64,000 bases of DNA, from contig NZ_JASBRN010000077.1 of NCBI RefSeq assembly GCF_030149505.1, positions 1 through 64,000 of the forward strand, read 5' to 3'. The DNA comes from Nocardioides sp. (GTDB lineage Bacteria > Actinomycetota > Actinomycetes > Propionibacteriales > Nocardioidaceae). The translations under genes were made by a program, and so were the position numbers. Shown in pieces: positions 54,393 through 62,561 of the stretch (positions are counted from its first letter, which is position 1; every line of letters begins with the position of its first letter). The notes under the pieces are model-generated. The model saw nothing but the letters and a program-made list of their open reading frames with translations, was not told the DNA's origin and did not search any database.

Positions 54393-56675
54393 TCACGAGT
54401 GGGTGATCTCCTCGATCACCTTGGCGCCGAGCTCGCGGGCCAGCAGCTCCGCCCCGGCCGTGTCGTCGTGGTCGAGGACCTCGTCGTCGGGGTGGGCGTC
54501 GGCGTCGGCCGCGCGGAGGTCGGGCCCCTGCTCGGTGCCGGGAGCGCCGGCGGGTCGGGTCTGCTGGATCGCGCCGCGCGCGGCCGCGATCGAGGAGGCG
54601 CCGGCAGGCGGTGCCGCGGGAGCCGCGGGCGTCGCCGGCGCGCCGGGCTCCGGCCCGTCGTCGAGGTCGGCCGGGGGCTCGACCGCCCAGGGCGGCGGCG
54701 GCTCGTCGGAGACCGCCGACGGGCCGGGGTCGGCCGGAGCGGCGTCGGGCGCGGGGGGTGCCGGTCGGTCGCTGCCGGCCACGGGACGCGGGTCGACCGC
54801 GGGGGCGGCGGGCGGCGGGGACGGCGGGGGTCCGGCGTCGGGCGAGGCCCCCGGGTCGACGATCGTCTCGATCCGCCAGTCGGTGCCGACCACGTCGATC
54901 GCTGCCTGTCGCACGACCTCGGCACTGCCGTTGCCGTCGAAGGAGTCGCGGGCCCCGGCGTTGGCGAACCCGAGGGTCAGAGTGCGCTCGTCGACCGCCA
55001 CGACCTGGGCGTTCTGCGTGAGGTGGATCCAGGTGACCCGGCGACGCAGCTTCGTGGCATCGACGATGTCCGGCCACAGCCGGCGCACCTCGACCAGCGA
55101 CAACGCGCCGGGGGCGGCCTGCGTCGGGGCCGGGGCATCCGGCGCCGGAGCCGGAGCGGCCGGCGCGGCAGCGGCGGATGGCTCGAGTGCGGAACCCGCG
55201 AGCGGCGGCACGCCGGTGGCGTCGACCCGCGGAGGCTGCTGCCCGGACTGCGGCCCGGACTGCGGCGCGGGGTGCTGCTGCGCAGGCCGCTGCGCCGGGT
55301 GCGGCGGGACCGGCTCGGGCTCGGGCGTGGTGGGCCAGCCCTGGGCAGGTGCCGGGGTGGGCGCGGGGGTCGGCACCGGCTCGGGGGCCTGGGCAGCGGG
55401 AGCGGGACGGTCCTGCGCGGGCACGTCCTCGGCCACCTGGGCGGGTCGGACCGGGCGGGCCGGCGCTGCCGCGGCGGCTGCGGGCGCGGTCGCTGCCGGC
55501 GTACCGGTGACCGCCATTCGGCGCTCCAGCCGGTCGAGGCGGGCGGCGAGGCCCTCCGTGCCGTGGTCGGCGCCCGGCAGCAGGACGCGGGCGCAGATCA
55601 GCTCCAGCAGCAGCCGGGGCGCGGTGGCGCCGCGCATCTCGGTGAGGCCGGCGGCCACGAGGTCGGCGGCGCGGGTGAGGTCGGCGGGGCCGAACCGGGC
55701 GGCCTGGGCCACCAGCCGCTCGCCGGCGTCCTCGGAGACGTCGATCAGCCCGGTCGCGGGGGCGTCGGGCACGGCGGCGACGATCACCAGGTCGCGCAGG
55801 CGGCGCAGCAGGTCCTCGGTGAAGCGGCGCGGGTCCTGCCCGGTCTCGACGACCTTGTCGACCACGCCGAAGACCGCGGCTCCGTCGCCGGCGGCGAAGG
55901 CGTCGACGACCTCGTCGAGCAGGCTGTCGGGGGTGTAGCCCAGCAGACCCGTGGCCAGCGCGTGCGTGACACCCTCGGGGCCGGCGCCACCGAGCAGCTG
56001 GTCGAGCACCGAGAGGGTGTCACGGGCCGAGCCCCCACCGGCGCGGACCACGAGCGGGATCGCAGCCGGCTCGATCGCGACCCCCTCGCGCTCGCACAGC
56101 TCGGTGAGGTAGCTGGAGAGCAGGCGCGGCGGGATCAGTCGGAACGGGTAGTGGTGGGTGCGGGAACGGATCGTCCCGATCACCTTGTCGGGCTCGGTCG
56201 TGGCGAAGATGAACCGCAGGTGTGGCGGCGGCTCCTCCACCAGCTTCAGCAGGGCGTTGAAGCCCTGCGGGGAGACCATGTGGGCCTCGTCGATGATGTA
56301 GATCTTGTAGCGGCTGCGCACCGGCGCGAAGAACGCTTTCTCCCGAAGGTCGCGCGCGTCGTCGACGCCACCGTGCGAGGCCGCGTCGATCTCGATCACG
56401 TCGATCGACCCGGGCCCGCCGCGCGCGAGGTCGCGGCAGGAGTCGCACTCCCCGCACGGGTCGGCCACCGGGGCCTGCTCGCAGTTGAGGGCCCGCGCCA
56501 GGATGCGGGCGCTCGTGGTCTTGCCGCAGCCACGGGGGCCGGAGAAGAGGTAGGCGTGGTTGACCCGGTTGTTGGCCAGGGCCGCGCGCAGGGGAGCCGT
56601 CACGTGGTCCTGCCCGATGACCTCGTTGAAGGTCTCGGGCCGGTAGCGGCGGTACAGGGCGAGCGGCGACTCCAC
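54393..56675 (-). CDS. dnaX: DNA polymerase III gamma/tau subunit
   Basis: Clamp-loader ATPase, 760 residues. Walker A 'GPRGCGKTTSARIL' near 46-59, zinc site C-x8-C-x2-C-x2-C ('CGECDSC' end) near 64-79, 'IIDEAHM' near 126, sensor 'TTEPDKV' near 158. Residues ~375-545 are Pro/Ala-rich linker, followed by the tau C-terminal domain and a second Pro-rich stretch to the end. GTG start. No clear A-rich slippery sequence for a programmed frameshift is visible. Confidence 0.95.
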   Translation of the reverse strand: MESPLALYRRYRPETFNEVIGQDHVTAPLRAALANNRVNHAYLFSGPRGCGKTTSARILARALNCEQAPVADPCGECDSCRDLARGGPGSIDVIEIDAASHGGVDDARDLREKAFFAPVRSRYKIYIIDEAHMVSPQGFNALLKLVEEPPPHLRFIFATTEPDKVIGTIRSRTHHYPFRLIPPRLLSSYLTELCEREGVAIEPAAIPLVVRAGGGSARDTLSVLDQLLGGAGPEGVTHALATGLLGYTPDSLLDEVVDAFAAGDGAAVFGVVDKVVETGQDPRRFTEDLLRRLRDLVIVAAVPDAPATGLIDVSEDAGERLVAQAARFGPADLTRAADLVAAGLTEMRGATAPRLLLELICARVLLPGADHGTEGLAARLDRLERRMAVTGTPAATAPAAAAAAPARPVRPAQVAEDVPAQDRPAPAAQAPEPVPTPAPTPAPAQGWPTTPEPEPVPPHPAQRPAQQHPAPQSGPQSGQQPPRVDATGVPPLAGSALEPSAAAAPAAPAPAPDAPAPTQAAPGALSLVEVRRLWPDIVDATKLRRRVTWIHLTQNAQVVAVDERTLTLGFANAGARDSFDGNGSAEVVRQAAIDVVGTDWRIETIVDPGASPDAGPPPSPPPAAPAVDPRPVAGSDRPAPPAPDAAPADPGPSAVSDEPPPPWAVEPPADLDDGPEPGAPATPAAPAAPPAGASSIAAARGAIQQTRPAGAPGTEQGPDLRAADADAHPDDEVLDHDDTAGAELLARELGAKVIEEITHS

Positions 56676-56800
56676 GTGCAGACCCTAACCACGGCCGCCG
56701 ACAACGCACCACGGCGGCGGGAACGGCATGGGGACGGCGTCCGGATCGGCCGTCGTCGACCCGGGAGCAGCACGAGCCGTGCGGCCCCAGGGACACGAAG

Positions 56801-56890
56801 GCCCCCCGCGCACCCGACAGAGCTCACTTACCCTTGCTGCCTCTCGGCCCTGGGGGAGTTGGGCGAGGTGCCGCCACGCGGGGGGTTGCC
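56801..56890 (-). ncRNA. ffs: Signal recognition particle RNA (4.5S, small bacterial type)
   Basis: Minus strand: the apical hairpin reads CAGGGCCGAGAGGCAGCAAG, followed by GGTAAGTGAGCTCTG, the conserved Ffh-binding helix 8 with its asymmetric AGCA loop. The tetraloop is GAGA instead of the common GGAA, still a GNRA loop. Terminal stem CCCCCCGCG (56877-56885) / CGCGGGGGG (56802-56810). It lies between dnaX and tRNA-Ser, the usual actinobacterial place. Exact ends are estimated. Confidence 0.88.
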
Positions 56891-56894
56891 CGGG

Positions 56895-56924
56895 AGTCTA
56901 GGTGAGCGCGTGGAGGGCGGCCAA
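56895..56924 (-). promoter_or_regulatory. Promoter of the SRP RNA
   Basis: Minus-strand -35 TTGGCC (56924-56919), 18-base spacer, -10 TAGACT (56900-56895), ending five to seven bases before the predicted 5' end. Confidence 0.65.
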
Positions 56925-57041
56925 CCCGGCCCGGCCGGCCCCCCGTCGTACGCCGCCCCGCGCCGCCGCGCGCGCTCGACCGCGGCCCGGAGCACCGTCC
57001 GGGCGCGCGGCAGGCGATTTCGTGCGGCGCAGGCCCACCGG

Positions 57042-57047
57042 TACCCT
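57042..57047 (+). promoter_or_regulatory. -10 box of tRNA-Ser
   Basis: TACCCT, seven bases before the mature 5' end, so transcription would begin at or next to it. No good -35. Confidence 0.45.
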
Positions 57048-57054
57048 CCTCGGC

Positions 57055-57140
57055 GGAGGTATCGCCTAGTGGCCTATGGCGCTCGCTTGGAAAGCGGGTT
57101 GGGTTAATAGCCCTCGGGGGTTCGAATCCCCCTACCTCCG
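57055..57140 (+). tRNA. tRNA-Ser(GGA)
   Basis: 86 bases, class II tRNA. Acceptor GGAGGTA/TACCTCC, D stem GCC/GGC, anticodon stem CTCGC/GCGGG with loop TTGGAAA (anticodon GGA), long variable arm, T arm GGGGG-TTCGAAT-CCCCC, discriminator G. CCA not encoded. Confidence 0.95.
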
Positions 57141-57151
57141 CCGCAGAGAGG

Positions 57152-57179
57152 ACGGCGTCGACCGACAGGTCGGCGCCGT
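57152..57179 (+). terminator. Terminator of tRNA-Ser
   Basis: ACGGCGTCGACC (57152-57163) pairs with 57168-57179, one G-T pair, loop GACA. Confidence 0.7.
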
Positions 57180-57211
57180 TCGTGCTTCCCGGCTGTCGGG
57201 CGGCGCGCGGG

Positions 57212-57327
57212 GCCGCGGACGGCCGGGGGCGCCCCCGGAGGAGCGTGGTTGGGTCTGGCGGCCTCCTCGTGAGGGACGAGCGAGGAGGCTGGTAGCGACG
57301 AAGGGGGCGCCCCCGGTCGTCCGCGGC
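57212..57327. repeat. Dispersed structured repeat, copy B
   Basis: The 64-base core (57238-57301) matches copy A with one change. Its arms are GCCGCGGAC (57212-57220) / 57319-57327 and CCGGGGGCGCCCCC (57223-57236) / 57303-57316. It lies between the tRNA-Ser terminator and the 3' end of the mycosin gene. Confidence 0.85.
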
Positions 57328-57361
57328 GTAGCGAGCGCCACCCGGCCCCGACGACGCAGGG

Positions 57362-58624
57362 TCAGCGGCGGCGGGCCAGGAGCGGGCGGGCCAGCACGGC
57401 GAGCAGCAGCGCACCGCCACCGAGCAGCCCCCACCACACGGCGCTGCCGCGGGTGGTGGCCAGCAGGTCCTCGGGCTCCTCGGGGGCGGCGGCCGCGGTG
57501 GTGGGGCGGGGGACGTCGGTGTCCCCGGCGTACCCGCCCTCGCGCAGCTCCCCCGCCGTGGCGGTCAGCGCGGCGAGGGCCTGCACCTGGCCGGCGCCGG
57601 TGAGGGGCGAGCGCACGTCCGGGCGGCCGTCGGCGGTGGCGACGAGGCGTGCGACGAGCTCCTCGGGCTCGGCCTGGGGGTAGGCGGAGCGCAGCATGGC
57701 CAGGACGCCGGCGACGAGCCCGGTGGACCAGGCGCTGGAGCCGTTGCCGTCCAGGACGCAGTGGCCGCCCTCCAGCGAGACCGAGACGGCGTCGTCGGCA
57801 GGGGCGACGACGTCGAGGGCGCTGCTGCGCAGCGGGTCGTTGACCTGCTCGGGCAACGGCCCGACCGCGACGACGCCCGGGAGCGCCGCGGGGTGCACCA
57901 GCGGACCGGCGTCCTCGTCGGGACGAGGGGTGGCGAGCGCGGTGAGCGAACCGGACCCGGCGTCGGCAGCCACCTCGCCGACCAGGTCCACCGGGCGGTC
58001 ACCGCCCTGGGCCACGACCAGCACGCCCGCCTCGACCAGGTCGGACACCAGGTCGGCGACCCGGTCGTCCTGCGGCACCTGCAGGGGCACGACGACGATG
58101 TCGACCGACGGCACCCGGTCCCGCACGTGGGCCAGGCCGTCGGCCAGTGCCGCCGCGTCCGGGGCCTCCTGGCCCTCCTGGGTCGGGGTCGCGGTGTCGT
58201 AGACGCGCACGTCGACCAGCTCGACCCCGGGCGCCACGCCGACCGGGAGGTCGACGTCACGCGCGGGCCCGGCGAGCAGGCCGGCCACGACGGTGCCGGT
58301 GGGGTCGACGACCGGGCCCGGGCCGACGACCGAGGTCCCGCCGGGGCCCAGCGGGAGGTCCGCCGCGCCGGAGATGCCCGAGGACAGCACGGCGACGGTC
58401 GTGCCGGCACCCGCCTGGCCGCGGCCGCTGCGCTCGAGACGGTCCTGGGCGGCGAGCACCCCCGCCCGCCGCAGGGCCTCGCTGGCGGTCTCGGTGGTGG
58501 GACGCGGGTCGCCCGGGGCGACCTCGAGGCAGGAGACGTCGATCGCGTGGGCGGGTGCGGCCACGCCGACGGGAAGGCCGAGGGCGATCCCGAGGACCGT
58601 GGTCACCGCCCACGAGCGGGTCAC
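57362..58624 (-). CDS. mycP: Mycosin-like subtilase of the type VII system, catalytic triad degenerate
   Basis: 420 residues from GTG 58624: signal peptide (hydrophobic ~5-25, AHA cleavage), subtilase fold, and a C-terminal membrane helix ending LLARRR, exactly the mycosin layout. The triad is degenerate by eye: 'VAVLSSGI' near 77-84 has Ser81 where Asp is expected, 'DPTGTVVAG' near 107-115 has Thr109 for His, and 'SSAWSTGLVAG' near 320 has Ala at the Ser position of GTSxAxPxVAG. It is therefore probably inactive as a protease and may serve a structural role in the secretion complex. Last gene of the operon, 56 bases behind eccB. Confidence 0.8.
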   Translation of the reverse strand: MTRSWAVTTVLGIALGLPVGVAAPAHAIDVSCLEVAPGDPRPTTETASEALRRAGVLAAQDRLERSGRGQAGAGTTVAVLSSGISGAADLPLGPGGTSVVGPGPVVDPTGTVVAGLLAGPARDVDLPVGVAPGVELVDVRVYDTATPTQEGQEAPDAAALADGLAHVRDRVPSVDIVVVPLQVPQDDRVADLVSDLVEAGVLVVAQGGDRPVDLVGEVAADAGSGSLTALATPRPDEDAGPLVHPAALPGVVAVGPLPEQVNDPLRSSALDVVAPADDAVSVSLEGGHCVLDGNGSSAWSTGLVAGVLAMLRSAYPQAEPEELVARLVATADGRPDVRSPLTGAGQVQALAALTATAGELREGGYAGDTDVPRPTTAAAAPEEPEDLLATTRGSAVWWGLLGGGALLLAVLARPLLARRR

Positions 58625-58680
58625 CCGGTCCCGACGACGCTCGCCGGTGCTCGCTGCGCGACCAGCGGTGCCGGCGGGGC

Positions 58681-60156
58681 TCAGCCGCACGTCGGCTCCG
58701 CGCCCTCGGGCTGCGGCGGGCAGAGCGCCGCCTCCTGCGACAGCGCCACCCCGGCGTCGAAGAGGTCCAGCCAGGTGCTCGGGACCAGCGGGGCGGCGTA
58801 CGCGCCGTACCCGAGCAGCTCGGGGGTGTCCGCGCCGACGAGGGCGTTGGCCCGGCCCTTCTGGTCGACCACGAACCGGCTGCCCGCGAGCTCGCCGTCC
58901 ACCACGGTGTCGGCGGCCAGACCCTCGAAGTCCCCGCTCACGACGTAGGCCCCGGCGCCGGGATCCACGTCGACCAGCCGCTGCGACGGGTCGAGCACGC
59001 GGTCCGCGGAGGCGTCCTCGTCGGGTGAGGTGGCGAGCTGCACCAGAGGCGGCCGGTCGGCGGCGGCGTCCAGCAGCGCGCACGTCTGGCCGGGCACGGC
59101 AGAGAGCAGGTCCTGGGGCCAGCGCGCGGCGGCGTACCCCTCCGAGGCAGCGCCTCCGTCGAGCCCGTCGCGCTCGCGCGGCCCGCGGTCGCCGCGACCC
59201 CCCGAGGAGAGGTCGAGGTTGCTCCACAGGGCGAGGGCGAAGGCGGACAACGGCTGCAGCGCCCCGGTGTCGTCGACCAGGAAGCCGGTGCCGGAGTCGG
59301 AGCGGGTGTAGTCGCCGACGCGGACGCCGTCGGGCTGGCCGGGTGCCGGTTCGCCGAGGTCGTCGAGGTCGAAGGCGGCCGCGTCGAGGTCGCCGCCGCG
59401 CGGGAAGAGGTCCAACCACTCCCTCGGCACCTTCACCGCACCGGCGGTGCCGTTGAGGCCGACGGCACGCAGGAAGGCCTCGGTCTCGTCGGAGTCCTCG
59501 TCGGGGACGGCGTAGCGGTAGGCCTGCGCCGGGCCCAGGGTGCTCTCGGGGACGGTGGCCACCAGCCACAGGCCGGCCCCGGGCCCCTTGACCTCGACCA
59601 GGGCCGCCTCGGTGCCCTGGGTCGGCGTCACGCCCACCTGCGAGGAGACCCGCACGGTCAGGCCGCGGTCCGGGCCGGTGCAGGCGGTCCAGCCGGTGTC
59701 GACGAGGTCGTCGGTCGCGGGCAGGCTCGCGGGGGCGTTGAGGATGCCGATGTCCTCGCCGAGCGGGCGGGTCTCGATGGTCTCCTGGGAGACGATCCGG
59801 GGCTCGAGGCCCTCGGCGCCGAGGATCAGCCGGGCGGAGGTGATGTTGATGACCGGGCGCAGCTCGGGCGGCTCGCCGGTCTCCTCCTCGTCGTCGAGGA
59901 TGACGTACGCCGCGCCCTGCTCCTTGCTGATGACCAGCCCGGGCGCGTCCCAGTCGCTGTCCGGGCGGTCGGAGAAGACACCGGTCACCGCGGCCCCGGC
60001 GATGAGCAGCACCGACAGGGCCGCGCCGCCGACGATGCTGCGGCCGGGCCGCGCGGGCTCGACCTCGTGGCCGCCGGGGGCGCCCGAGACGAAGGCGGTG
60101 ACGAGTCGGCGGCGGGAGAAGGAGTGCGCCTCGACGAGGTCGCGCTTGGTGGCCAT
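58681..60156 (-). CDS. eccB: Type VII secretion protein EccB
   Basis: Core periplasm-facing component of the ESX membrane complex. 491 residues: cytoplasmic N-terminus 'MATKRDLVEAHSFSRRRLVTAFVSG' read in two halves (1-25), single membrane helix ~41-60, then a long extracytoplasmic domain with repeated R1-R4-type blocks and Cys in 'TACTGPD', 'GQTCALL', 'ALCPPQ' and near the C-terminus. ATG 60156 is chosen by the family N-terminus. It lies eight bases behind the eccD stop. Confidence 0.9.
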   Translation of the reverse strand: MATKRDLVEAHSFSRRRLVTAFVSGAPGGHEVEPARPGRSIVGGAALSVLLIAGAAVTGVFSDRPDSDWDAPGLVISKEQGAAYVILDDEEETGEPPELRPVINITSARLILGAEGLEPRIVSQETIETRPLGEDIGILNAPASLPATDDLVDTGWTACTGPDRGLTVRVSSQVGVTPTQGTEAALVEVKGPGAGLWLVATVPESTLGPAQAYRYAVPDEDSDETEAFLRAVGLNGTAGAVKVPREWLDLFPRGGDLDAAAFDLDDLGEPAPGQPDGVRVGDYTRSDSGTGFLVDDTGALQPLSAFALALWSNLDLSSGGRGDRGPRERDGLDGGAASEGYAAARWPQDLLSAVPGQTCALLDAAADRPPLVQLATSPDEDASADRVLDPSQRLVDVDPGAGAYVVSGDFEGLAADTVVDGELAGSRFVVDQKGRANALVGADTPELLGYGAYAAPLVPSTWLDLFDAGVALSQEAALCPPQPEGAEPTCG

Positions 60157-60164
60157 GCCCCGCC

Positions 60165-61538
60165 TCAGCCGCTGATCGCGTCGAAGAGCCCGGTCGCGAG
60201 GACCGCGAGCGGCAGCAGGGAGACCAGTGCCGCGGTCTCGGCCACGTCGCCCAGGCGCGCCCGGCGCACCGAGGGGGCCGACGGCACCAGGGTGACCGCG
60301 AGCAGGATCCCGCCGGTGGCCGCCAGCACGACGGCGGTGGTGGGCCGCCAGTCGGGGTGCAGCCACAGCAGCGACACCGCGACCGACACCAGACCGAGCA
60401 GCCCGCTGACCAGCCCGACGAGCACCTCGGTGCCGGTGCGGTACTGCCGGGTCCGCAGCATCAGGACCAGCGCGCAGACGACGGCCAGCAGCGTCCCGGA
60501 CAGCCCCGCCCCCACCGCCAGCGGTGCGACCGCCACGAGCAGCAGGCCGACGGTGGCGCCGATCGAGACCAGGATCTCGTGGGCCAGCCGGGCGTCGCTG
60601 CCGACCTCGTCGGGGTCGATCTCCTCGGGGTCGGCGGTGATGTCGGTGACGGAGTAGATCTGCTCGACGTTGCGCCCGGTGACGCCCAGCGCGAGCCAGG
60701 GGAAGACGCTGCCGCACACGACCAGCAGGACCAGCAGCCCGACCAGCACGCGGGCGGGCTCGGCCCCGGTGCCGTCGAGGAGGAGCCCGCTCACCAGGAA
60801 GACCGCACCGACGATGGCCGGCGGCAGCACGAGCGCGCGGCCCTCCCCCACGGCCAGTAGCGCGAGCAGGCCGGCGGCGAGCGCGCCCAGGCCGGCCATG
60901 GCGACCGGCAGTCCGAACAGGTCGCCCTCGGGCGCGAGGAGCAGCCCGGCGACCGCGGCGTACAACCCGGACGTCCACGCCACCGCGACCGCGGCGTCGC
61001 GCTCGCCCTGCACGCGCGAGAGCACGACCGAGCCTCCGAGCAGCGCCGCGGCGACCACCACGGCGGCGGTGCCCGCGAGCGCGGAGTCGGTCTGCAGCAG
61101 CAGGCTGCCCGCCCCCAGGACGAGCAGCAGGCCGGCGGCGACCAGGGCCGTACGCCGACCGGAGGCGGGCGACCACGGGCGCAGGTCGCGCTCCACGACG
61201 TCGGTCATCGCCTCCACGACGTCGTCGTAGACCCGCGGCGGCTCCTCGTCGACACCGGCCGTCACGGTCAGCAGCCCGCCGTCCTCCACGCCCTGGACGA
61301 GCAGGCCCACGTCGCCGGAGAGCCGGCGGCCCTCGGCGGTCGTGACGGCGTACCCGCCGTGGACGGTCAGCGCGTCGAGCAGCCCGACGCTGCGGGCCAG
61401 CTCGGGGACCAGCTCGGCCACGGGCACCGCCCCGGGCAGGACCAGGTCGACCCGGCGGCTGCCGGAGGCGACGGTGACCCGGACCAGGCCGGAGGCCACG
61501 GACGGGGTTCCTGCGGCGCTGGGGGGCGCGGTGGTCAT
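60165..61538 (-). CDS. eccD: Type VII secretion integral membrane protein EccD
   Basis: Channel component of the ESX complex. 457 residues: ubiquitin-like domain (about 18-95, 'VRVTVASGSRRVDLVLPGAVPV' onward), cytoplasmic linker with 'DDVVEAMTDVVE', then about 11 membrane helices (from ~128). The loop near 300 ('VEQIYSVTDITADPEEIDPDEV') is acidic. ATG 61538. The gap of 145 bases to the WXG100 gene has no gene. Confidence 0.88.
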   Translation of the reverse strand: MTTAPPSAAGTPSVASGLVRVTVASGSRRVDLVLPGAVPVAELVPELARSVGLLDALTVHGGYAVTTAEGRRLSGDVGLLVQGVEDGGLLTVTAGVDEEPPRVYDDVVEAMTDVVERDLRPWSPASGRRTALVAAGLLLVLGAGSLLLQTDSALAGTAAVVVAAALLGGSVVLSRVQGERDAAVAVAWTSGLYAAVAGLLLAPEGDLFGLPVAMAGLGALAAGLLALLAVGEGRALVLPPAIVGAVFLVSGLLLDGTGAEPARVLVGLLVLLVVCGSVFPWLALGVTGRNVEQIYSVTDITADPEEIDPDEVGSDARLAHEILVSIGATVGLLLVAVAPLAVGAGLSGTLLAVVCALVLMLRTRQYRTGTEVLVGLVSGLLGLVSVAVSLLWLHPDWRPTTAVVLAATGGILLAVTLVPSAPSVRRARLGDVAETAALVSLLPLAVLATGLFDAISG

Positions 61539-61683
61539 CGGGGGTTCCCTCCAGGACGGTGCGGGGGACGGGGGCGACGGGGTGCGGGGGACGCGTGGGT
61601 CCTACCCACGCGAGAGCGGCCCGTCCCCCCGGTCTGGACCGGGAGGACGGGCCGAGGTGCGCAGGTGGCCCCGAGGGTGAGGC

Positions 61684-61980
61684 TCAGCCCCCGAAGAGGG
61701 CGGCGCCGCGCTGGTCGGCCGAGCGGTAGTCCTGGTTGGCCGTCGAGACGGCGACGCTGGTGCGGGCCAGCAGGTCCTTCATCTCGTGGATCGCCTGGTC
61801 CCACTGGGCCTTGGCCTGGGTGTAGGCCTGCTGGGCGCTACCGGACCAGCCGGCGCCCTTGAGCTCCTTGAGGTCGTCCTCGAGGCGGTTCATCCGGTCC
61901 TCGATGGCCTTGACCCCGTTGGCGAGGTCGGTGGCGCCGATGTCCAGGCCACCGTGGTTGACGCTGATGCCGTCGAACAT
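61684..61980 (-). CDS. WXG100 family protein, EsxA-like
   Basis: 98-residue secreted helical hairpin. W-S-G turn at 45-47, flanked by two amphipathic helices. The C-terminal secretion motif Y-x3-D is at 85-89 ('YRSAD'), so this is probably the signal-bearing partner of the pair. AGGAG precedes the ATG. Adjacent to the second WXG100 gene (19 bases). Confidence 0.93.
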   Translation of the reverse strand: MFDGISVNHGGLDIGATDLANGVKAIEDRMNRLEDDLKELKGAGWSGSAQQAYTQAKAQWDQAIHEMKDLLARTSVAVSTANQDYRSADQRGAALFGG

Positions 61981-61999
61981 GTCTGTCTCCTGTCCTGTC

Positions 62000-62332
62000 T
62001 CAGCGACCGTTGGGCAGGGCGCCCAGCGAGTTCTGGAGGGCGGTCATCGAGGACTGCTGCGCGTCGTCGGTCGACACGTTGTCCTTCTCGGTCGTGATGA
62101 GGTTCTGCTCGAACTCGTTGAGCGCGTTGACGATCTTCTGCTGCTTCTCGTTCCACGCCATCGCGAGCGCCTGGAACGAGGTCGAGCCCTGGCCGCCCCA
62201 CTGGCTGCGCAGCGCTTCGACGTTGTTCATCAGCGTCTTGGAGATGCCGTCGAACTCCGCCTTGGCGTCCGCCACCAGTCCGGCGGCGCGGGTCAGGGTC
62301 TTCTCGCCCTGGCCGTAGTCGGGTGCTGCCAT
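62000..62332 (-). CDS. WXG100 family protein, EsxB-like
   Basis: 110 residues with W-G-G at 45-47 between two helices. It lacks a Y-x3-D/E motif; its tail is Gln/Ser-rich. It likely forms a heterodimer with the neighbouring EsxA-like protein. AAGGAG precedes the ATG. The 229-base gap upstream (62333-62561) may hold the promoter; no clear box was seen. Confidence 0.93.
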   Translation of the reverse strand: MAAPDYGQGEKTLTRAAGLVADAKAEFDGISKTLMNNVEALRSQWGGQGSTSFQALAMAWNEKQQKIVNALNEFEQNLITTEKDNVSTDDAQQSSMTALQNSLGALPNGR

Positions 62333-62561
62333 GGCCCTGCTCCTTCCTCGGAGGCGACCAAGTCGCCCGAGATGTCGTGTGTGTCTGGGTCCGTCAGCCG
62401 GCCCGAGCCCCCGTGGGACCGGCTCCTGCTGGACGAGCAGGCGTGTACCCCCGCCTTTACCCGCTAAACCACCATGGACCCGGGGCTGTGGAGGACCGAC
62501 CCCCCGGTGGGGACCCCGAGGCGCTCCCGGGTGCGTTCCCAGGCGGGGACCAGCCTGGGAA

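Noticed and set aside
54393..56675. Programmed frameshift in dnaX
   Set aside because: No slippery A-run followed by a clear stem was seen in the frame; the full-length tau product is continuous.
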